A stretch of DNA of 64,000 nt, from the NCBI RefSeq assembly GCF_026898095.1, contig NZ_CP114015.1, forward strand, positions 2,604,001 to 2,668,000. The letters run 5' to 3'. Every line of letters begins with the position of its first letter. Position 1 is the first letter of the stretch. The translations under genes were made by a program, and so were the position numbers. The DNA is from Arthrobacter sp. ATA002 (GTDB lineage Bacteria > Actinomycetota > Actinomycetes > Actinomycetales > Micrococcaceae). Positions 48,242-59,403 of this stretch are shown here, piece by piece. The notes below the pieces were generated by a model that saw nothing but the letters and a program-made list of their open reading frames with translations, had not been told where the DNA came from and did no database searches.

Positions 48242-51200
48242 CTAGGCGTCGAGGCAGGCCGGGCCCAGCAGCACCTTCAGGTCCCCGAACAATGACGGAG
48301 TGGGATTGACCCGCATGTCCACGCCCAGCTTCATGACCTCCACGCTGCGTGATCCGTTGAGCCGGATCTGCACTTCGGAGGTGCCGGGATGGGTGCGCAG
48401 CACGTCGCCGAGCTGCGTCACCACCGTTTCCGTGGCCTTGTAGGTGGCCATCGAAATCACCACGGGGCCGGAGTGGCCCTCGCTGAGGTCCGGCACCGTC
48501 AATTCCTGGGCGTTCAGGGTTACGGCGCCGTCGTCGCGGCGCTGCAGCCGGCCGCGGACCACCACGATCAGGTCCTCCGCCAGCACGGCCGCAATCGGAC
48601 CGTACACCTGCCCGAAGAACATGACCTCCATCGAGCCGGCCAGGTCCTCGATCTCGCAGCGAGCGTAGGCGTTGCCGCTGTTCTTGGCGATTCGACGCTG
48701 GAGCGAGGTGATCATCCCTGCAATGGTGACGATGGCGCCGTCGGCGGGGCCTTCCTCGCCCACGATGCTGGTGATGGAAGAGTCCGCGTGCTGGCTCAGG
48801 ATACCCTCGAGGCCCTGGAGCGGATGGTCGGAGACGTAGAGGCCCAGCATGTCGCGCTCGAAGGAGAGCTTGTCTTTCTTCTCCCACTCCGGCAGGTCGG
48901 GGATGTCGATGCTGATCGAATCCTCCGGTTCCTGGTCGGTGATGGCGGCGAAGAGGTCAAACTGGCCCACCGCTTCGTTGCGCTTGAGCACGACGACGGA
49001 ATCGATCGCCTCTTCGTGGATCATGGCCAGCGGCCGGCGGGCATGACCCATGGAGTCGAATGCACCGGCCTTGATGAGAGATTCGATGGTGCGCTTGTTG
49101 CAGACAACTGCAGGGACCTTCATCAGGAAGTCCTTGAAGTTGGTGAAGGCGCCCTTCTCCTCACGGGCAGCCACCATGGACTGCACCACGTTGGCGCCGA
49201 CGTTGCGGATGGCGCCCATGCCGAAGCGGATGTCGTTGCCCACCGGTGTGAAGTTCACGCTGGATTCATTCACGTCCGGCGGCAGCACCGTGATGCCCAT
49301 CTTGCGGCACTCGTTCAGGTACATGGCCAGCTTGTCCTTGTCATCACCCACCGAGGTGAGCAGGGCCGCCATGTATTCGGCCGGGTACACCGCCTTCAGA
49401 TAGGCGGTCCAGTAGGACACCACGCCGTAGGCGGCCGAGTGGGCCTTGTTGAAGGCGTAGTCGGAGAAGGGCAGCAGGATGTCCCAGAGCGCCTTGATGG
49501 CCGCTTCGGAGTAGCCGCGGTCCACCATGCCCTGGTGGAAGCCGGCATACTGTTTGTCCAGCTCCGACTTCTTTTTCTTACCCATGGCGCGGCGCAGGAT
49601 GTCAGCCTGGCCGAGGCTGAACCCCGCCACCTTCTGGGCAATGGCCATCACCTGCTCCTGATAGACGATCAGGCCGTAGGTGGTGCCCAGGATCTCCGCC
49701 AGCGGCTCCTCAAGCTCCGGGTGGATAGGAGTGATTTCCTGCTGGCCGGTTTTGCGCAGCGCATAGTTGGTGTGCGAGTTGGCGCCCATGGGCCCCGGGC
49801 GGTACAGGGCGATGACGGCGGAGATGTCTTCGAAGTTGTCCGGGCGCATGCTCTTGAGCAGCGACCGCATGGGCCCGCCGTCGAGCTGGAACACACCCAG
49901 GGTGTCGCCGCTGGCCAGCAGGTCGTAGGCGGGCTTCAGGTCCAGCGGCAGGTCCTCAAGGATCAGGTCCTCGCCGCGGTTGTTCTTGATGTTCTCCACG
50001 GCGTCGGACACGATCGTCAGGTTCCGCAGCCCGAGGAAGTCCATCTTGATCAGCCCCAGGCCTTCGCAGGTGGGGTAGTCGAACTGTGTGATGACCTGCC
50101 CGTCCTGGTCGCGGCGCATGATCGGGATGATGTCGATCAGCGGATCGGAGGACATGATCACGCCGGCGGCGTGCACGCCCCACTGCCGCTTCAGGCCCTC
50201 CAGCCCAAGCGCGGTGTCGAACACGCGCTGGGAATCGGGGTCGGTGCGCAGCAGTTCGCGCAGTTCCTCGGCCTCGCCGTAGCGCTTGGCTTCCTTGTTG
50301 TGCACGTCCGCCAGGGACAGCCCTTTGCCCATGACGTCCGGCGGCATGGCCTTGGTCAGGCGCTCCCCCACGGAGAACGGATAGCCCATCACGCGGGAGG
50401 AGTCCTTCAGGGCCTGCTTGGCCTTGATGGTGCCGTAAGTGACGATCATGGCCACGCGTTCGTCGCCGTACTTCTCGGTGACGTAGTGGATCACCTCGGA
50501 ACGGCGCCGGTCATCGAAGTCGACGTCGAAGTCGAGGCATGGACACACGGTCGGGGTTCAGGAACCGCTCGAAGATCAGGCCGTGCTGCAGCGGGTCCAG
50601 ATCGGTGATGCCCATGGCATAAGCGGCCATGGAACCGGCACCGGAACCGCGGCCCGGGCCCACCCGGATGCCATTCTTCTTGGCCCAGTTGATAAAGTCG
50701 GCCACCACGAGGAAGTAGCCCGGGAAGCCCATCTGCGCAATGATGCCCACTTCGTAGTCGGCGCGCTGGCGCACGTCGGCGGTAATGCCGCCGGGATAGC
50801 GGCGGTGCAGTCCGGCTTCCACTTCCTTGACGAACCACGACTCCTCGTTTTCCCCCTCGGGGGTGGGAAAGCGCGGCATGTAGTTGGCGTTGGTGTTGAA
50901 CTCGACGTCGCAGCGCTCGGCAATGAGCAGCGTGTTGTCGCATGCTTCGGGGTAGTCACGGAAGATGGCGCGCATTTCCGCCGGGGACTTCAGGTAGAAC
51001 TCGTCAGCGTCGAACTTGAAGCGCTTGGGGTCGGCCAGCGAGGAGCCCGACTGCACGCACAGCAGGGCTGCGTGCGCCGAGGCGTCCTCGGCATGGGTGT
51101 AGTGCAGGTCGTTGGTGGCCACCAGCGGCAGGTTCAGCTCCCGGGCGAGCTTGAACAGGTCTGCCTGCACGTTGCGCTCGATGTCCAGGCCGTGGTCCAT

Positions 51201-51782
51201 GACTTCGCAGAAGAAGTTCTCGGCACCGAAGATGTCCCGGAAATCGGAGGCAGCCTGCACGGCTTCGCGGTACTGGCCCAGGCGCAGCTTGGTCTGCACC
51301 TCGCCCGACGGGCAGCCCGTGGTTGCGATGAGCCCCTTGCCGTAGGTTTGCAGCAGGTCCCGGTCCATGCGCGGCTTGTAGAGGAAACCCTCCAGCGAGG
51401 CCAGGGAGGACATCCGGAAAAGGTTGTGCATCCCCTCGGTGGTTTCGGCCCACATCGTCATGTGGGTGTAGGCACCGGCGCCGGAAACGTCATTCCGCCC
51501 GCCGTCGCCCCACTTCACGCGGGTCTTGTCCGCCCGGGCAGTGCCGGGGGTCAGATAGGCCTCGACGCCGATGATCGGCTTGATCCCGGCGTTGCGTGCC
51601 TTGTTCCAGAAGTCGAACGCCCCAAACACGAATCCGTGGTCGGTGGTTGCCACGGCGTTCATGCCGAGTTCTTCAGCGTGGCTGAAGAGGTCCGTCAGGC
51701 GTGCCGCGCCGTCCAGCATGGAGTACTCGGTGTGGTTGTGGAGATGGACAAACGATTTCGAAGAACTAGTTGCTGAAGCCAC
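48242..51782 (-). CDS. dnaE: DNA polymerase III alpha subunit (one frameshift)
   Basis: Replicative polymerase, about 1179 residues. PHP domain at the start ([19 protein letters not shown]), the polymerase core with catalytic Asp residues in [14 protein letters not shown], then [22 protein letters not shown], helix-hairpin-helix and a C-terminal OB fold. The frame is broken at about 50537 by one extra base (ATGCCTCGAC for ATGCCCGAC) right in this active-site motif. GTG start with no ribosome site; TAGAAT stands six bases upstream. An essential gene, so the break is almost surely an error. Confidence 0.95.
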
Positions 51783-51788
51783 CGAACC

Positions 51789-51794
51789 ATTCTA
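51789..51794 (-). promoter_or_regulatory. -10 hexamer TAGAAT, six bases before the dnaE GTG
   Basis: TAGAAT, GGTTCG, GTG on the minus strand. No ribosome site. The best -10 of the leaderless set. Confidence 0.6.
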
Positions 51795-51849
51795 GGCCCG
51801 GCGGCGGCCGGCTCCGGACGGCGCGCCGGTCCCGGACCCGGACGGGCGG

Positions 51850-52785
51850 TTAGACGTCGCCGCGCTGCAGGGCGTCCAGGGCGTATTGCAGATCCTGCGG
51901 ATAGCCGCTGACCACTTCCACGTGTTCGCCTGTGGCCGGGTGCGCAAAGCCAAGTTTGCGGGCGTGCAGCCACTGCCGGGTCAGGCCCAGTTCGGCCGCA
52001 AGCTTGGCGTCGGCTCCATAGGTGAGATCTCCGGCACAGGGGTGCTTGAGGGCCGAAAAGTGGACGCGGATCTGGTGGGTGCGGCCCGTCTCCAGATGGA
52101 CTTCCACGAGGGACGCCTTGCCGAAGGCTTCCAGCACCTCGTAATGGGTCACGGAGGGCCGCCCGCCCTCCAGGACGGCGAAGCGCCAGTCATAGGAGGG
52201 GTGGCGGCCGATCGGCGCGTCAATGGTGCCCCGCAGCGGATCCGGCAGGCCCTGGACCACGGCATGGTACATCTTGTCCACCGTGCGGTCCTTGAAGGCC
52301 TGCTTCAGCACGTTGTACGCGTGCTCCGTTTTCGCCACGACCATGGCCCCGGACGTGCCTACATCGAGGCGGTGCACAATGCCCTGCCGCTCCGGCGCAC
52401 CGGAGGTGGAGATGCGGTAGCCGGCGGCGGCCAGGCCGCCAACGACGGTGGGACCCACCCAGCCCGGAGACGGGTGGGCCGCGACGCCCACCGGCTTGTC
52501 GATCACGACAAAGTGTTCGTCGTCGGCCAGGATCGCCAGGCCCTCCACCGGCTCGACGACGACGGCCAGCGGATCCCGCTGTTCCGGAATGTCCACCGTG
52601 ACGTTGTCACCGGCGGCGAGGCGGTCAGACTTGCTGAGCGGACGCCCGGCGATGCTGAAGTATCCGTCGCTGAACCACGCCGCGGCAGTTGAACGCGACA
52701 CGTCCAGGAGCTTGGCGAGGACGGCGTCTGCGCGGCCGCCGTCGGCCTCGTCCGGGACCTGCAGGACGGTGTGGAGCTCGTTCAT
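51850..52785 (-). CDS. rluD: Ribosomal large subunit pseudouridine synthase, RluD type
   Basis: 311 residues. An N-terminal S4-like domain ([23 protein letters not shown]) and the catalytic [20 protein letters not shown], then [10 protein letters not shown]. Converts uridine to pseudouridine in 23S rRNA. ATG overlaps the lspA stop by four bases, a conserved pairing. Confidence 0.93.
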   Translation of the reverse strand: MNELHTVLQVPDEADGGRADAVLAKLLDVSRSTAAAWFSDGYFSIAGRPLSKSDRLAAGDNVTVDIPEQRDPLAVVVEPVEGLAILADDEHFVVIDKPVGVAAHPSPGWVGPTVVGGLAAAGYRISTSGAPERQGIVHRLDVGTSGAMVVAKTEHAYNVLKQAFKDRTVDKMYHAVVQGLPDPLRGTIDAPIGRHPSYDWRFAVLEGGRPSVTHYEVLEAFGKASLVEVHLETGRTHQIRVHFSALKHPCAGDLTYGADAKLAAELGLTRQWLHARKLGFAHPATGEHVEVVSGYPQDLQYALDALQRGDV

Positions 52786-53429
52786 TGTTTGTCTTCGCCG
52801 TTCCTCGTATCCGGGGCGCCCGCGTTCGGGGCATCCTTGTCCTCTTGCCCGTCCGGCAACGCGCCGGCGTCCCGGGGTGTATCGCGCTTTCCATCAAGGC
52901 CGGTGCCGCGCAGGGTGAGCAGGCAGACCAGGATCACGCCGCTGACCACGCAGGAATCGGCAATGTTGAAAATGGCGAAGTTGGGCAGGGCGATGAAGTC
53001 CACCACGTGGCCCTGTCCGAAGGACGGGGCCCGGAACAGCCGGTCTGTCAGGTTGCCCAGGGCTCCGCCCAGCACCAGCCCGAGCGCAATGGCCCAGGAT
53101 ACTGAACGCACCTTAAGCATGAGGTACACCAGGAAGGCGCTCACGGCCACCATGATGATCGTGAAGACCCAAGTGTAGTCCGTGCCGATCGAGAATGCCG
53201 CGCCGGGATTGAGGATGTAGTGCCAGCGCAGCACCGGCGGCAGCACATCAGTCACCTGGCCGAGTGTCATGGTGTTCTCGACCCACCATTTGGTGGCCTG
53301 GTCGAACGCCAGTGCCGCCACGGCAAAGGCGAGCATGATCAGCGCGTACCCCGACCAGGCCGGCCGGATGTGTGCGCCCGTGCGGCCTTCGGGGCTTGCC
53401 GCCGCGGGTTCCTCGGATGATTTCGTCAT
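52782..53429 (-). CDS. lspA: Signal peptidase II
   Basis: 215 residues, four transmembrane helices. Cleaves lipoprotein signal peptides; catalytic Asp residues are in [10 protein letters not shown] and [11 protein letters not shown]; the early DQATKWWVE and LNPGAAFS motifs are present. A charged, Asp/Asn/Gly-rich C-terminal tail of about 40 residues extends beyond the core. ATG 53429 (MTKSSEEP); coupled to rluD. Confidence 0.94.
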   Translation of the reverse strand: MTKSSEEPAAASPEGRTGAHIRPAWSGYALIMLAFAVAALAFDQATKWWVENTMTLGQVTDVLPPVLRWHYILNPGAAFSIGTDYTWVFTIIMVAVSAFLVYLMLKVRSVSWAIALGLVLGGALGNLTDRLFRAPSFGQGHVVDFIALPNFAIFNIADSCVVSGVILVCLLTLRGTGLDGKRDTPRDAGALPDGQEDKDAPNAGAPDTRNGEDKQ

Positions 53430-53497
53430 GGAACTTTCTTCGTCAGGGTGCTTTCGCCGGCGTACCGTGTCCCGGAACGCCCCGGCATCAAACACAT

Positions 53498-53535
53498 CGG
53501 GCCGGCGTGCCGGGACGTCCCGGCCAGCCGGCCCG
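53498..53535 (-). terminator. Terminator after divIVA
   Basis: Stem CGGGCCGGC-TG-GCCGGGA, CG loop, TCCCGGC-AC-GCCGGCCCG on the minus strand, 50 bases past the divIVA stop and just before lspA. Very stable. Confidence 0.8.
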
Positions 53536-53584
53536 TGCTTCTATCTCAGTTTAGTCCGCCTGCGCTGCCGCGGCGGCGTCGGGA

Positions 53585-54292
53585 TTACGCGTCAGCGGTC
53601 TCCGAGGCAACGGAACCACGGGCGTCGAGGTCGCGCAGCTGGCCTTCGATGTAGGCCTTCAGGCGTGCACGGTAGTCGCGCTCGAAGCCTCGCAGCTGCT
53701 CGACCTTGCGCTCCAGGACAGCCTTCTGCTGTTCCAGGTTGCTGAGGATCTTGCGGCTCTTGTCCTGGGCTTCGCTGACGAGGCCGCTGGCCTCGATCTG
53801 GGCTTCGGCGATGATCTTGTCGCGCTGCTCAACACCGGCACCAACGTAGTCGTCGTGCATCTTCTGGGCCATGGCCAGGATGCCGGCAGCGGTTTCGGTG
53901 TTGCTTACTGCTGCAGCCGGAGCGGGCGCAGCAGGGGCAGCCGCGGCCGGGGCCTTGGGCTCTTCAGCCTTGGGCTCTTCAGCCTTGGCGGCCGGGGCCT
54001 TGGGCTCTTCGGCCTTGACGGCTTCGGGCTTCTTCTCGTCCTTCACCGGCTGCGTGACCTGGTCGGTCTTGGCAGCGGCGGCGGAGACGGGCGCGGGGAC
54101 GGAGCTTTCGCTGCTCGTTCCGGCGACACAGTCCGCGAGCTGGCGGCGCAGGTCGTCGTTCTCTGCGGTCAGGCGGCGAAGCTCAACGACGATCTCATCG
54201 AGAAAATCATCAACCTCGTCCTGATCGTAGCCCTCACGGAACTTGGTCGGCTGGAACCGCTTATTGACAACATCTTCTGGCGTCAGAGCCAT
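53585..54292 (-). CDS. divIVA: DivIVA/Wag31 cell-pole protein
   Basis: 235 residues. The N-terminal domain ALTPEDVVNKRFQPTKFREGYDQDEVDDFLDEI is the membrane-curvature binding part; then a coiled coil, a low-complexity Lys/Ala/Glu/Pro linker with AEEPKA repeats (about residues 85-130) and a C-terminal coiled coil. It marks poles and directs apical wall growth. ATG after AGGTGACC; a TATAAC near 54312 may be its -10. Part of the ftsZ-downstream block. Confidence 0.94.
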   Translation of the reverse strand: MALTPEDVVNKRFQPTKFREGYDQDEVDDFLDEIVVELRRLTAENDDLRRQLADCVAGTSSESSVPAPVSAAAAKTDQVTQPVKDEKKPEAVKAEEPKAPAAKAEEPKAEEPKAPAAAAPAAPAPAAAVSNTETAAGILAMAQKMHDDYVGAGVEQRDKIIAEAQIEASGLVSEAQDKSRKILSNLEQQKAVLERKVEQLRGFERDYRARLKAYIEGQLRDLDARGSVASETADA

Positions 54293-54447
54293 CTGGTCAC
54301 CTCACACTGGTTATAAGATTCGCCTGCGAGTCAAGCAGACGGTTCTACGTACAGAATAACGAACATACAAATCTAAGGAGTCTTATTCTTTTTCACAGTA
54401 TATCTTTCGGGTGCGGAAGACTAACCGGACCCGGTACAGCCGCAGCC

Positions 54448-54738
54448 CTAGAGGATGAGGCTGCCAACGATAGACCTGGCAATGGCGACCACGATGAACA
54501 GCACAATGAAGGCAAGGTCCAGGGAGATGCCGCCGAGCCGCAGCGGAGGTATGAACCGCCGAAGCAGCCGGATGGGCGGATCCGTTGCGCCGTAGATCAC
54601 AGATGCCAGCACCAGCGCCGGCCCCTTGGAGCGCCACTGGCGGGCAAAGGCCTGAACTGCGTCATAAACAATCCGAAGCAGCAGGGCAAAATAAAAGAGC
54701 ACCAGCAACAGGTACAGCAGGGAAAAAATAATACTCAC
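54448..54738 (-). CDS. yggT: YggT family membrane protein
   Basis: 96 residues with two YggT helical segments (IFSLLYLLLVLFYFALLLRIVYDAV; LAFIVLFIVVAIARSIVGSLIL) and the DPPIRLLRRFIPPLRLGGISLD loop. GTG start. Located between sepF and divIVA, as in other actinobacteria; probably a membrane partner of the division machinery, exact role unknown. Confidence 0.9.
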   Translation of the reverse strand: MSIIFSLLYLLLVLFYFALLLRIVYDAVQAFARQWRSKGPALVLASVIYGATDPPIRLLRRFIPPLRLGGISLDLAFIVLFIVVAIARSIVGSLIL

Positions 54739-54804
54739 GCGTGTGGTTTCGTTTCCGGGGAAGCCTTAGCAGCCCGCACTGGCCCCGCCGCGGCGGGGAT
54801 GCGG

Positions 54805-55359
54805 TCAGCTCTGGTTGAAGAATGCCGACTGGGACTCGCTGACCTTTTTGTCATCCCCGAGCACCTCCACGTAGGAAGGCGACAGCAGGAATACCTTGTT
54901 GGTCACGCGCTCAATGCTACCGCGGAGTCCGAAGACCAGGCCAGCGGAGAAATCGACGAGGCGCTTTGCGTCAGCTTCGCCCATGTCGGTGACGTTCATG
55001 ATGACGGGGATGCCGTCGCGGAAACTCTCGCCAATGATCTTGGCGTCGTTGTATGAACGGGGGTGAACTGTGGTGATCTGGCGCAAGCCATCCACTTCCT
55101 CTCGGGATGACGGAGCTCGTTTGATCGGTGTGACCGGTGCCCGGTACTCCTCGACCTCGGTGCGGGCAGGCACCACCGGGGCGGAGGCCGGCTCGATGTC
55201 CCGCTCGGGGCGTTCGGTGCGCTCGGGACGCTCGAATTCGGGGGTGTATTCCTCGCTGCGTGCCGGGGCATCCCGCTGGCTCTTCGGCTCAGGCTCGTAG
55301 TGCTCGTCACCGTCGGCGAGCCCAAGGTAAATCATTGTCCTGCGCATTGCGCCAGCCAT
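54805..55359 (-). CDS. sepF: Cell division protein SepF
   Basis: 184 residues. N-terminal amphipathic membrane anchor ([17 protein letters not shown]), an acidic disordered linker, and the SepF domain ([33 protein letters not shown] ... [20 protein letters not shown]). Tethers FtsZ to the membrane; no ftsA is found in this part of the cluster. ATG at 55359 after AGAAGGAGC; the longer frame lacks this. Confidence 0.94.
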   Translation of the reverse strand: MAGAMRRTMIYLGLADGDEHYEPEPKSQRDAPARSEEYTPEFERPERTERPERDIEPASAPVVPARTEVEEYRAPVTPIKRAPSSREEVDGLRQITTVHPRSYNDAKIIGESFRDGIPVIMNVTDMGEADAKRLVDFSAGLVFGLRGSIERVTNKVFLLSPSYVEVLGDDKKVSESQSAFFNQS

Positions 55360-55432
55360 GGTTGCTCCTTCTAGAACTTCAGCGCCGTAGCACCCGTCCC
55401 TCGCCATATGAGGAACTTTCCTCCATTAGACG

Positions 55433-56209
55433 CTACCGCACCGGGGGCCGCGGCCCGAGAATATCGGAACCGATCCGCAGGTGTGTCGCCCCGCAGGCCA
55501 GCGCCGCCTCCAGGTCTCCGCTCATGCCCGCTGAGATTCCGGCGGCTGCCGGATAGCTTTCCCGCAACCGTTCGGACAGGAGGCGAAGCCTGCCAAAGGC
55601 CTCCAGCGGATCACCGCCGAGCGGCGCCACCGCCATCAGCCCGGCCAGCCGCAGCCCCGGAGCGGCGGCTGCAGCCTCGGCCAGGGCAGCAAGGCCGGCG
55701 GGCGGAACTCCCCCGCGGGCCGGCCCGGACGGGGCTGCGATTTCGGACTCCCCGGAGAGGGCGGCGGGACTCCGCAGGTCCACCTGCAGGAAGCACTCCA
55801 GGTCCTGCCGCGGCGGCAGCCCCGCGGCGGCAAGACGCTGCTGCTCACCGGCCATTGCCTTTGCCAGGGCACCTACGAGTGAGGCCCGGTCCACGGAGTG
55901 CACGGCGCGGGCATAGCGGACCACAGACTTGGCCTTGTTGCTTTGGAGCTGGCCGACGAAGTGCCAGGACAGTCCGAGCCGCGCGCACTCGGCGGCTTTC
56001 GCGGCAGCCTCCTGGTCCTTGTTTTCGCCGACGTCGGTGACCCCCAGGCCTGCGAGCAGTTCGACGTCGCCCGCCGGAAAGTACTTCGTGACCACTATGA
56101 GTGTGGGCGCGGAACCTGCGGGCGCGGCAGCCCGGATACGGTTGCGGACACGCTCCAGGCGTCCGGCAAGCTCGGCGGCCCGGGCTGGCCCGGTGTTAGG
56201 TGAGGTCAT
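55433..56209 (-). CDS. yggS: PLP homeostasis protein (YggS family)
   Basis: 258 residues. TIM-barrel PLP-binding protein; the PLP Lys is in LIVVTKYFPAGDVELL, then DVGENKDQEAAAKA, WHFVGQLQSNKAKSVVRY and CGATHLRIGSDILG. ATG after AAGGAACC. Its place between pgeF and sepF is conserved in actinobacteria. Confidence 0.93.
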   Translation of the reverse strand: MTSPNTGPARAAELAGRLERVRNRIRAAAPAGSAPTLIVVTKYFPAGDVELLAGLGVTDVGENKDQEAAAKAAECARLGLSWHFVGQLQSNKAKSVVRYARAVHSVDRASLVGALAKAMAGEQQRLAAAGLPPRQDLECFLQVDLRSPAALSGESEIAAPSGPARGGVPPAGLAALAEAAAAAPGLRLAGLMAVAPLGGDPLEAFGRLRLLSERLRESYPAAAGISAGMSGDLEAALACGATHLRIGSDILGPRPPVR

Positions 56210-56263
56210 GGGTGGTTCCTTGGGTCGGACGCGGGCATCCCCGCGGAGAAGATTGCCGGCCGG

Positions 56264-56967
56264 CTAGCTCAGCCACACGAGCCCGGCGAAACGTCCGGCG
56301 CTGCTGGTGCGCCGGTGTGAATACAGGTCCGCGGACTCGAGCGTGCATCCGTCCACCCGGACGGCAGCCACCCCCAGGCCGGCCAGCTGCGCCTCGGCGC
56401 CGGCCGGCAGGTCCAGGGCGGGGTGCCCCGCCGGGTCTGCGACCGCAGCTCCGGCATCGCGGCGGCAGCGTCGTCCAGCATCGGTTCGGGAACCTCGTAG
56501 CAGAGCCCGCACACAGCCGGACCGATCCATGCCCTGATATCGCCGGCACCGGCCCGGCGCATCCGGTCCACGGTGTTGTTTAGGATCCCGGCGAGGAGCC
56601 CTTTGCGGCCGGCGTGGGCTGCCGCCGTAACAACCCCGCCTCCGGGCTTTCGGCCCGCCAGGACCACCGGGACGCAGTCCGCCACCATGACCGCCAGCGG
56701 CGCGCTTCCATCGGAGCTGACGAGGGCGTCAGCGGTGGGGGCGGCCGGCGAGGCGGTGCCGGGTTCCGTCATGGCGACGTCGACGGAATGCACCTGGTTC
56801 ATGAACCGCAGCGCTCCCCCGCGGACCCCCATGGCCTGTTCCAGGGCTGCCCGCCGCTGAAGGACCCGTGCCGGGTCGTCCCCGACATGCAAAGCGAGGT
56901 TGCCCGCCGCCGTGTTGGTGAACGCGACCGTCAGGCCGTCACCGGCCTGCGTCTGCCACCAAAACAT
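56264..56967 (-). CDS. pgeF: Laccase-domain peptidoglycan editing factor (one frameshift)
   Basis: YfiH/PgeF family. RFMNQVHSVDVA, LMVADCVPVVLA-type motif (PLAVMVADCVPVVL), AAHAGRKGLLAGIL (His, Arg) and AWIGPAVCGLCYEV (Cys) are present. The break is near 56425; HPALDLPAGAEAQLAGLGVAAVRVDG then ends in SAGRFAGLVWLS at 56264. About 234 residues. Removes misincorporated residues from wall precursors or acts on purine nucleosides. Lies just after ftsZ. Confidence 0.9.
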
Positions 56968-57021
56968 TGTCGAACAACCTCGCTGCTGCCGGGCGTTCCG
57001 GACTGTTGTCCGGACCGGGTG

Positions 57022-58218
57022 CTACTTCAGGAAATCAGGAACGTCCAGGTCATCATTGCGGCCCGTGGACAGGTCCGACTCGACGACGGCCGGGAGGTCG
57101 ACGTCGAAGCCGGCATCGGCAGGAACATCGCTGTGCTGGTTTGAACGCTGCGACCAGGCGGACAGGCCGGCCGACGCCGGGGCGGCAGCCGCGTAGCCGC
57201 CCACGGCCGGCGCGGTGGCCGGCGGTGCGGCAGGTTCTGCCGGCTTGTGCGAGACCGGCTGGGAGGTAACGTCCACCTGGTCGAAACCGGCGGCGATGAC
57301 CGTGACGCGTGCTTCGTCGCCCAGGGCGTCGTCAATGACGGCACCGAAGATGATGTTCGCTTCCGGGTGCGCCACTTCCTGCACCAGGCGTGCGGCTTCG
57401 TTGATTTCGAACAGGCCGAGGTCGGACCCGCCCTGGATCGACAGCAGGACGCCGTGTGCGCCGTCGATGGAGGCTTCGAGCAGCGGGGACGCTATGGCAA
57501 GCTCGGCGGCCTTGACTGCCCGGTCCTCGCCGCGGGCCGAACCGATGCCCATGAGCGCCGAGCCCGCACCCTGCATCACGGACTTGACGTCGGCGAAGTC
57601 AAGGTTGATCAGGCCCGGGGTGGTGATGAGGTCGGTGATGCCCTGCACGCCGGAGAGGAGCACCTGGTCGGCGGACCGGAAGGCATCCAGCATGGACACA
57701 TTGCGGTCGCTGATGGACAGCAGGCGGTCATTGGGGATCACGATCAGCGTGTCGACTTCATCGCGCAGCGTATCGATGCCCGATTCCGCCTGGTTGGAGC
57801 GGCGGCGGCCTTCGAAGGTGAAGGGGCGCGTGACCACGCCGATGGTCAGCGCTCCCAGCGAACGGGCAATACGGGCCACGACCGGCGCACCACCGGTACC
57901 GGTGCCGCCGCCCTCGCCTGCGGTCACGAAAACCATGTCGGCCCCGCGCAGGACTTCCTCGATCTCCTCGGCGTGGTCTTCGGCTGCCTTGCGGCCCACC
58001 TCGGGATCCGCACCGGCGCCCAGGCCGCGGGTCAGCTCCCGGCCGACGTCGAGCTTCACGTCGGCGTCGCTCATCAGCAGCGCCTGCGCATCGGTGTTGA
58101 TGGCGATGAACTCCACGCCTCGGAGTCCTACGTCAATCATCCGGTTTACGGCGTTCACGCCACCGCCGCCGATGCCGACGACCTTGATGACGGCCAAGTA
58201 ATTCTGCGGTGCTGCCAC
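57022..58218 (-). CDS. ftsZ: Cell division GTPase FtsZ
   Basis: 398 residues. Tubulin signature [14 protein letters not shown]-terminal [15 protein letters not shown], the T7 loop [11 protein letters not shown] and a C-terminal tail ending in DLDVPDFLK, the SepF-binding peptide. I choose GTG 58218 (AAPQNYLAV), nine bases after AAGGG; the ATG ten codons upstream lacks a site. Forms the Z ring. Preceded by a good promoter. Confidence 0.96.
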   Translation of the reverse strand: MAAPQNYLAVIKVVGIGGGGVNAVNRMIDVGLRGVEFIAINTDAQALLMSDADVKLDVGRELTRGLGAGADPEVGRKAAEDHAEEIEEVLRGADMVFVTAGEGGGTGTGGAPVVARIARSLGALTIGVVTRPFTFEGRRRSNQAESGIDTLRDEVDTLIVIPNDRLLSISDRNVSMLDAFRSADQVLLSGVQGITDLITTPGLINLDFADVKSVMQGAGSALMGIGSARGEDRAVKAAELAIASPLLEASIDGAHGVLLSIQGGSDLGLFEINEAARLVQEVAHPEANIIFGAVIDDALGDEARVTVIAAGFDQVDVTSQPVSHKPAEPAAPPATAPAVGGYAAAAPASAGLSAWSQRSNQHSDVPADAGFDVDLPAVVESDLSTGRNDDLDVPDFLK

Positions 58219-58325
58219 GTCCTGTGTCCCTTGTTCGAATCTGTGCAACTGATCATTGGGTGGCCGGGGTGTCCCGGCCGAAAAACCTTGAAGCTTACAT
58301 CCAACCTTCAGCCCAGAACCCTAAG

Positions 58326-58354
58326 CTTCTAGTTGAACGTTATAGTTATGTCAA
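58326..58354 (-). promoter_or_regulatory. ftsZ promoter
   Basis: On the minus strand TTGACA (58354-58349), 17 bases, TAGAAG (58331-58326), about 108 bases before the ftsZ start. The spacer includes TAACTATAAC. In the 229 bases between ftsQ and ftsZ, which allows separate ftsZ expression. Confidence 0.6.
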
Positions 58355-58447
58355 GTAATCCTCTACCTGTGACGCTATGGGGCGGAAAGTCGTTCTGCAA
58401 TTACCTCTGCCGCGTGTCGGATTTTTCTTTCCCCCGGGAGGGAAAAA

Positions 58448-59403
58448 TCACCGCGTCACGGGGGCCGTAGGGGTGCTCACGTCAAACACCTGGACCGGCG
58501 GATCCCGGGGCGGCATTTGCAGCAGAGCTTCCAGGGCCCGCGCCTTTGCCACGTTGGATTCGGCGCTCCCCCAGAATACCTGCTGCCCGTTGAGCAGCTG
58601 CAGCTGGACTGAATCCACCGATGAGGCGGAGGCATGGTCCAGCTGGGTCAGCACCCCCTCGGGGAGCACCGACAGAACCGAAGTAACGGTGCTGAAAACC
58701 GCGCTGTTCACCGCTTCGGTTCCCCCCTCGATCAGCGGCAGCCTGGCCTCGGCACGGTTCGCCGCGGTGCCGATTTCCCGGCCCTCATCGTCAATCAGCA
58801 GGAAAGCATCCCCGCTCTGCAGGACTGCCACCGGAACCCGTTCCGCAAGGGTCACCACGATTTCCGACGGCGGCAGCGCCACGACGTCCACTCCGGCCAC
58901 TTCCGGCCGGTCCGCAAGGAGGGCCTCTACGTCGCCGTCTGCGATCGTGGTCAGCGGCTTGCCCATGAGCGGCTGCAGGGCACGGTGCACTTCTTCGGTC
59001 GCCAGCAGCGAGTTTCCCTGCACGGTTACCGTCTTCAGCGCCAGGGCGGGCGACAGGAACAGGAACGCCAGGAATCCGGCCAGCAGGAGCACGCCCGAGA
59101 CCACGGAAATGAGCAGCCCCCGGCGGCGCCTGCGGGCGGGCGGCTCCGGAAAGGGCAGCACCGTGGCTGTCACCACATCGGCTCCGGCCCTGCCGGAACC
59201 GGTTCCCGCGCGGGGCCCGGGCCGCCGCTGCCTCCCGAACCGCCGTGGAAGGCGGTCCGGTCGGCCCCGCGATGCGGTCCGGCTGTGCGGTATGCCGGTT
59301 CGCCGCCGTGCTCCGCGGTGCGGCGGACGCTGTCCGTGCCGCGGGGCGGCTTTCGCGGGCGTCCCGGCTCGACCGCGGGCCGGCGCGGTTTCCTGCTAAC
59401 CAC
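58448..59403 (-). CDS. ftsQ: Cell division protein FtsQ (one frameshift)
   Basis: Bitopic divisome protein. Pieces: a basic, Gly/Pro-rich cytoplasmic part (MVSRKPRRPAVEPGRPRKP), one helix (GLLISVVSGVLLLAGFLAFLFL), then POTRA domain (LKTVTVQGNSLLATEEVHRAL) and the FtsQ domain (RVPVAVLQSGDAFLLIDDEG). The two parts lie in different frames joined near 59175. About 318 residues. Start overlaps the murC end by eight bases. Confidence 0.88.

Noticed and set aside
50511..50548. Programmed frameshift in dnaE
   Set aside because: No slippery heptamer or stimulatory structure is evident, and the break falls inside the catalytic motif; sequence error is simpler.
48389..50608. 739-residue plus-strand open frame opposite dnaE
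   Set aside because: Mirror frame of a high-GC coding region; its His/Val/Gly-rich composition matches no protein, while the minus strand encodes DnaE.
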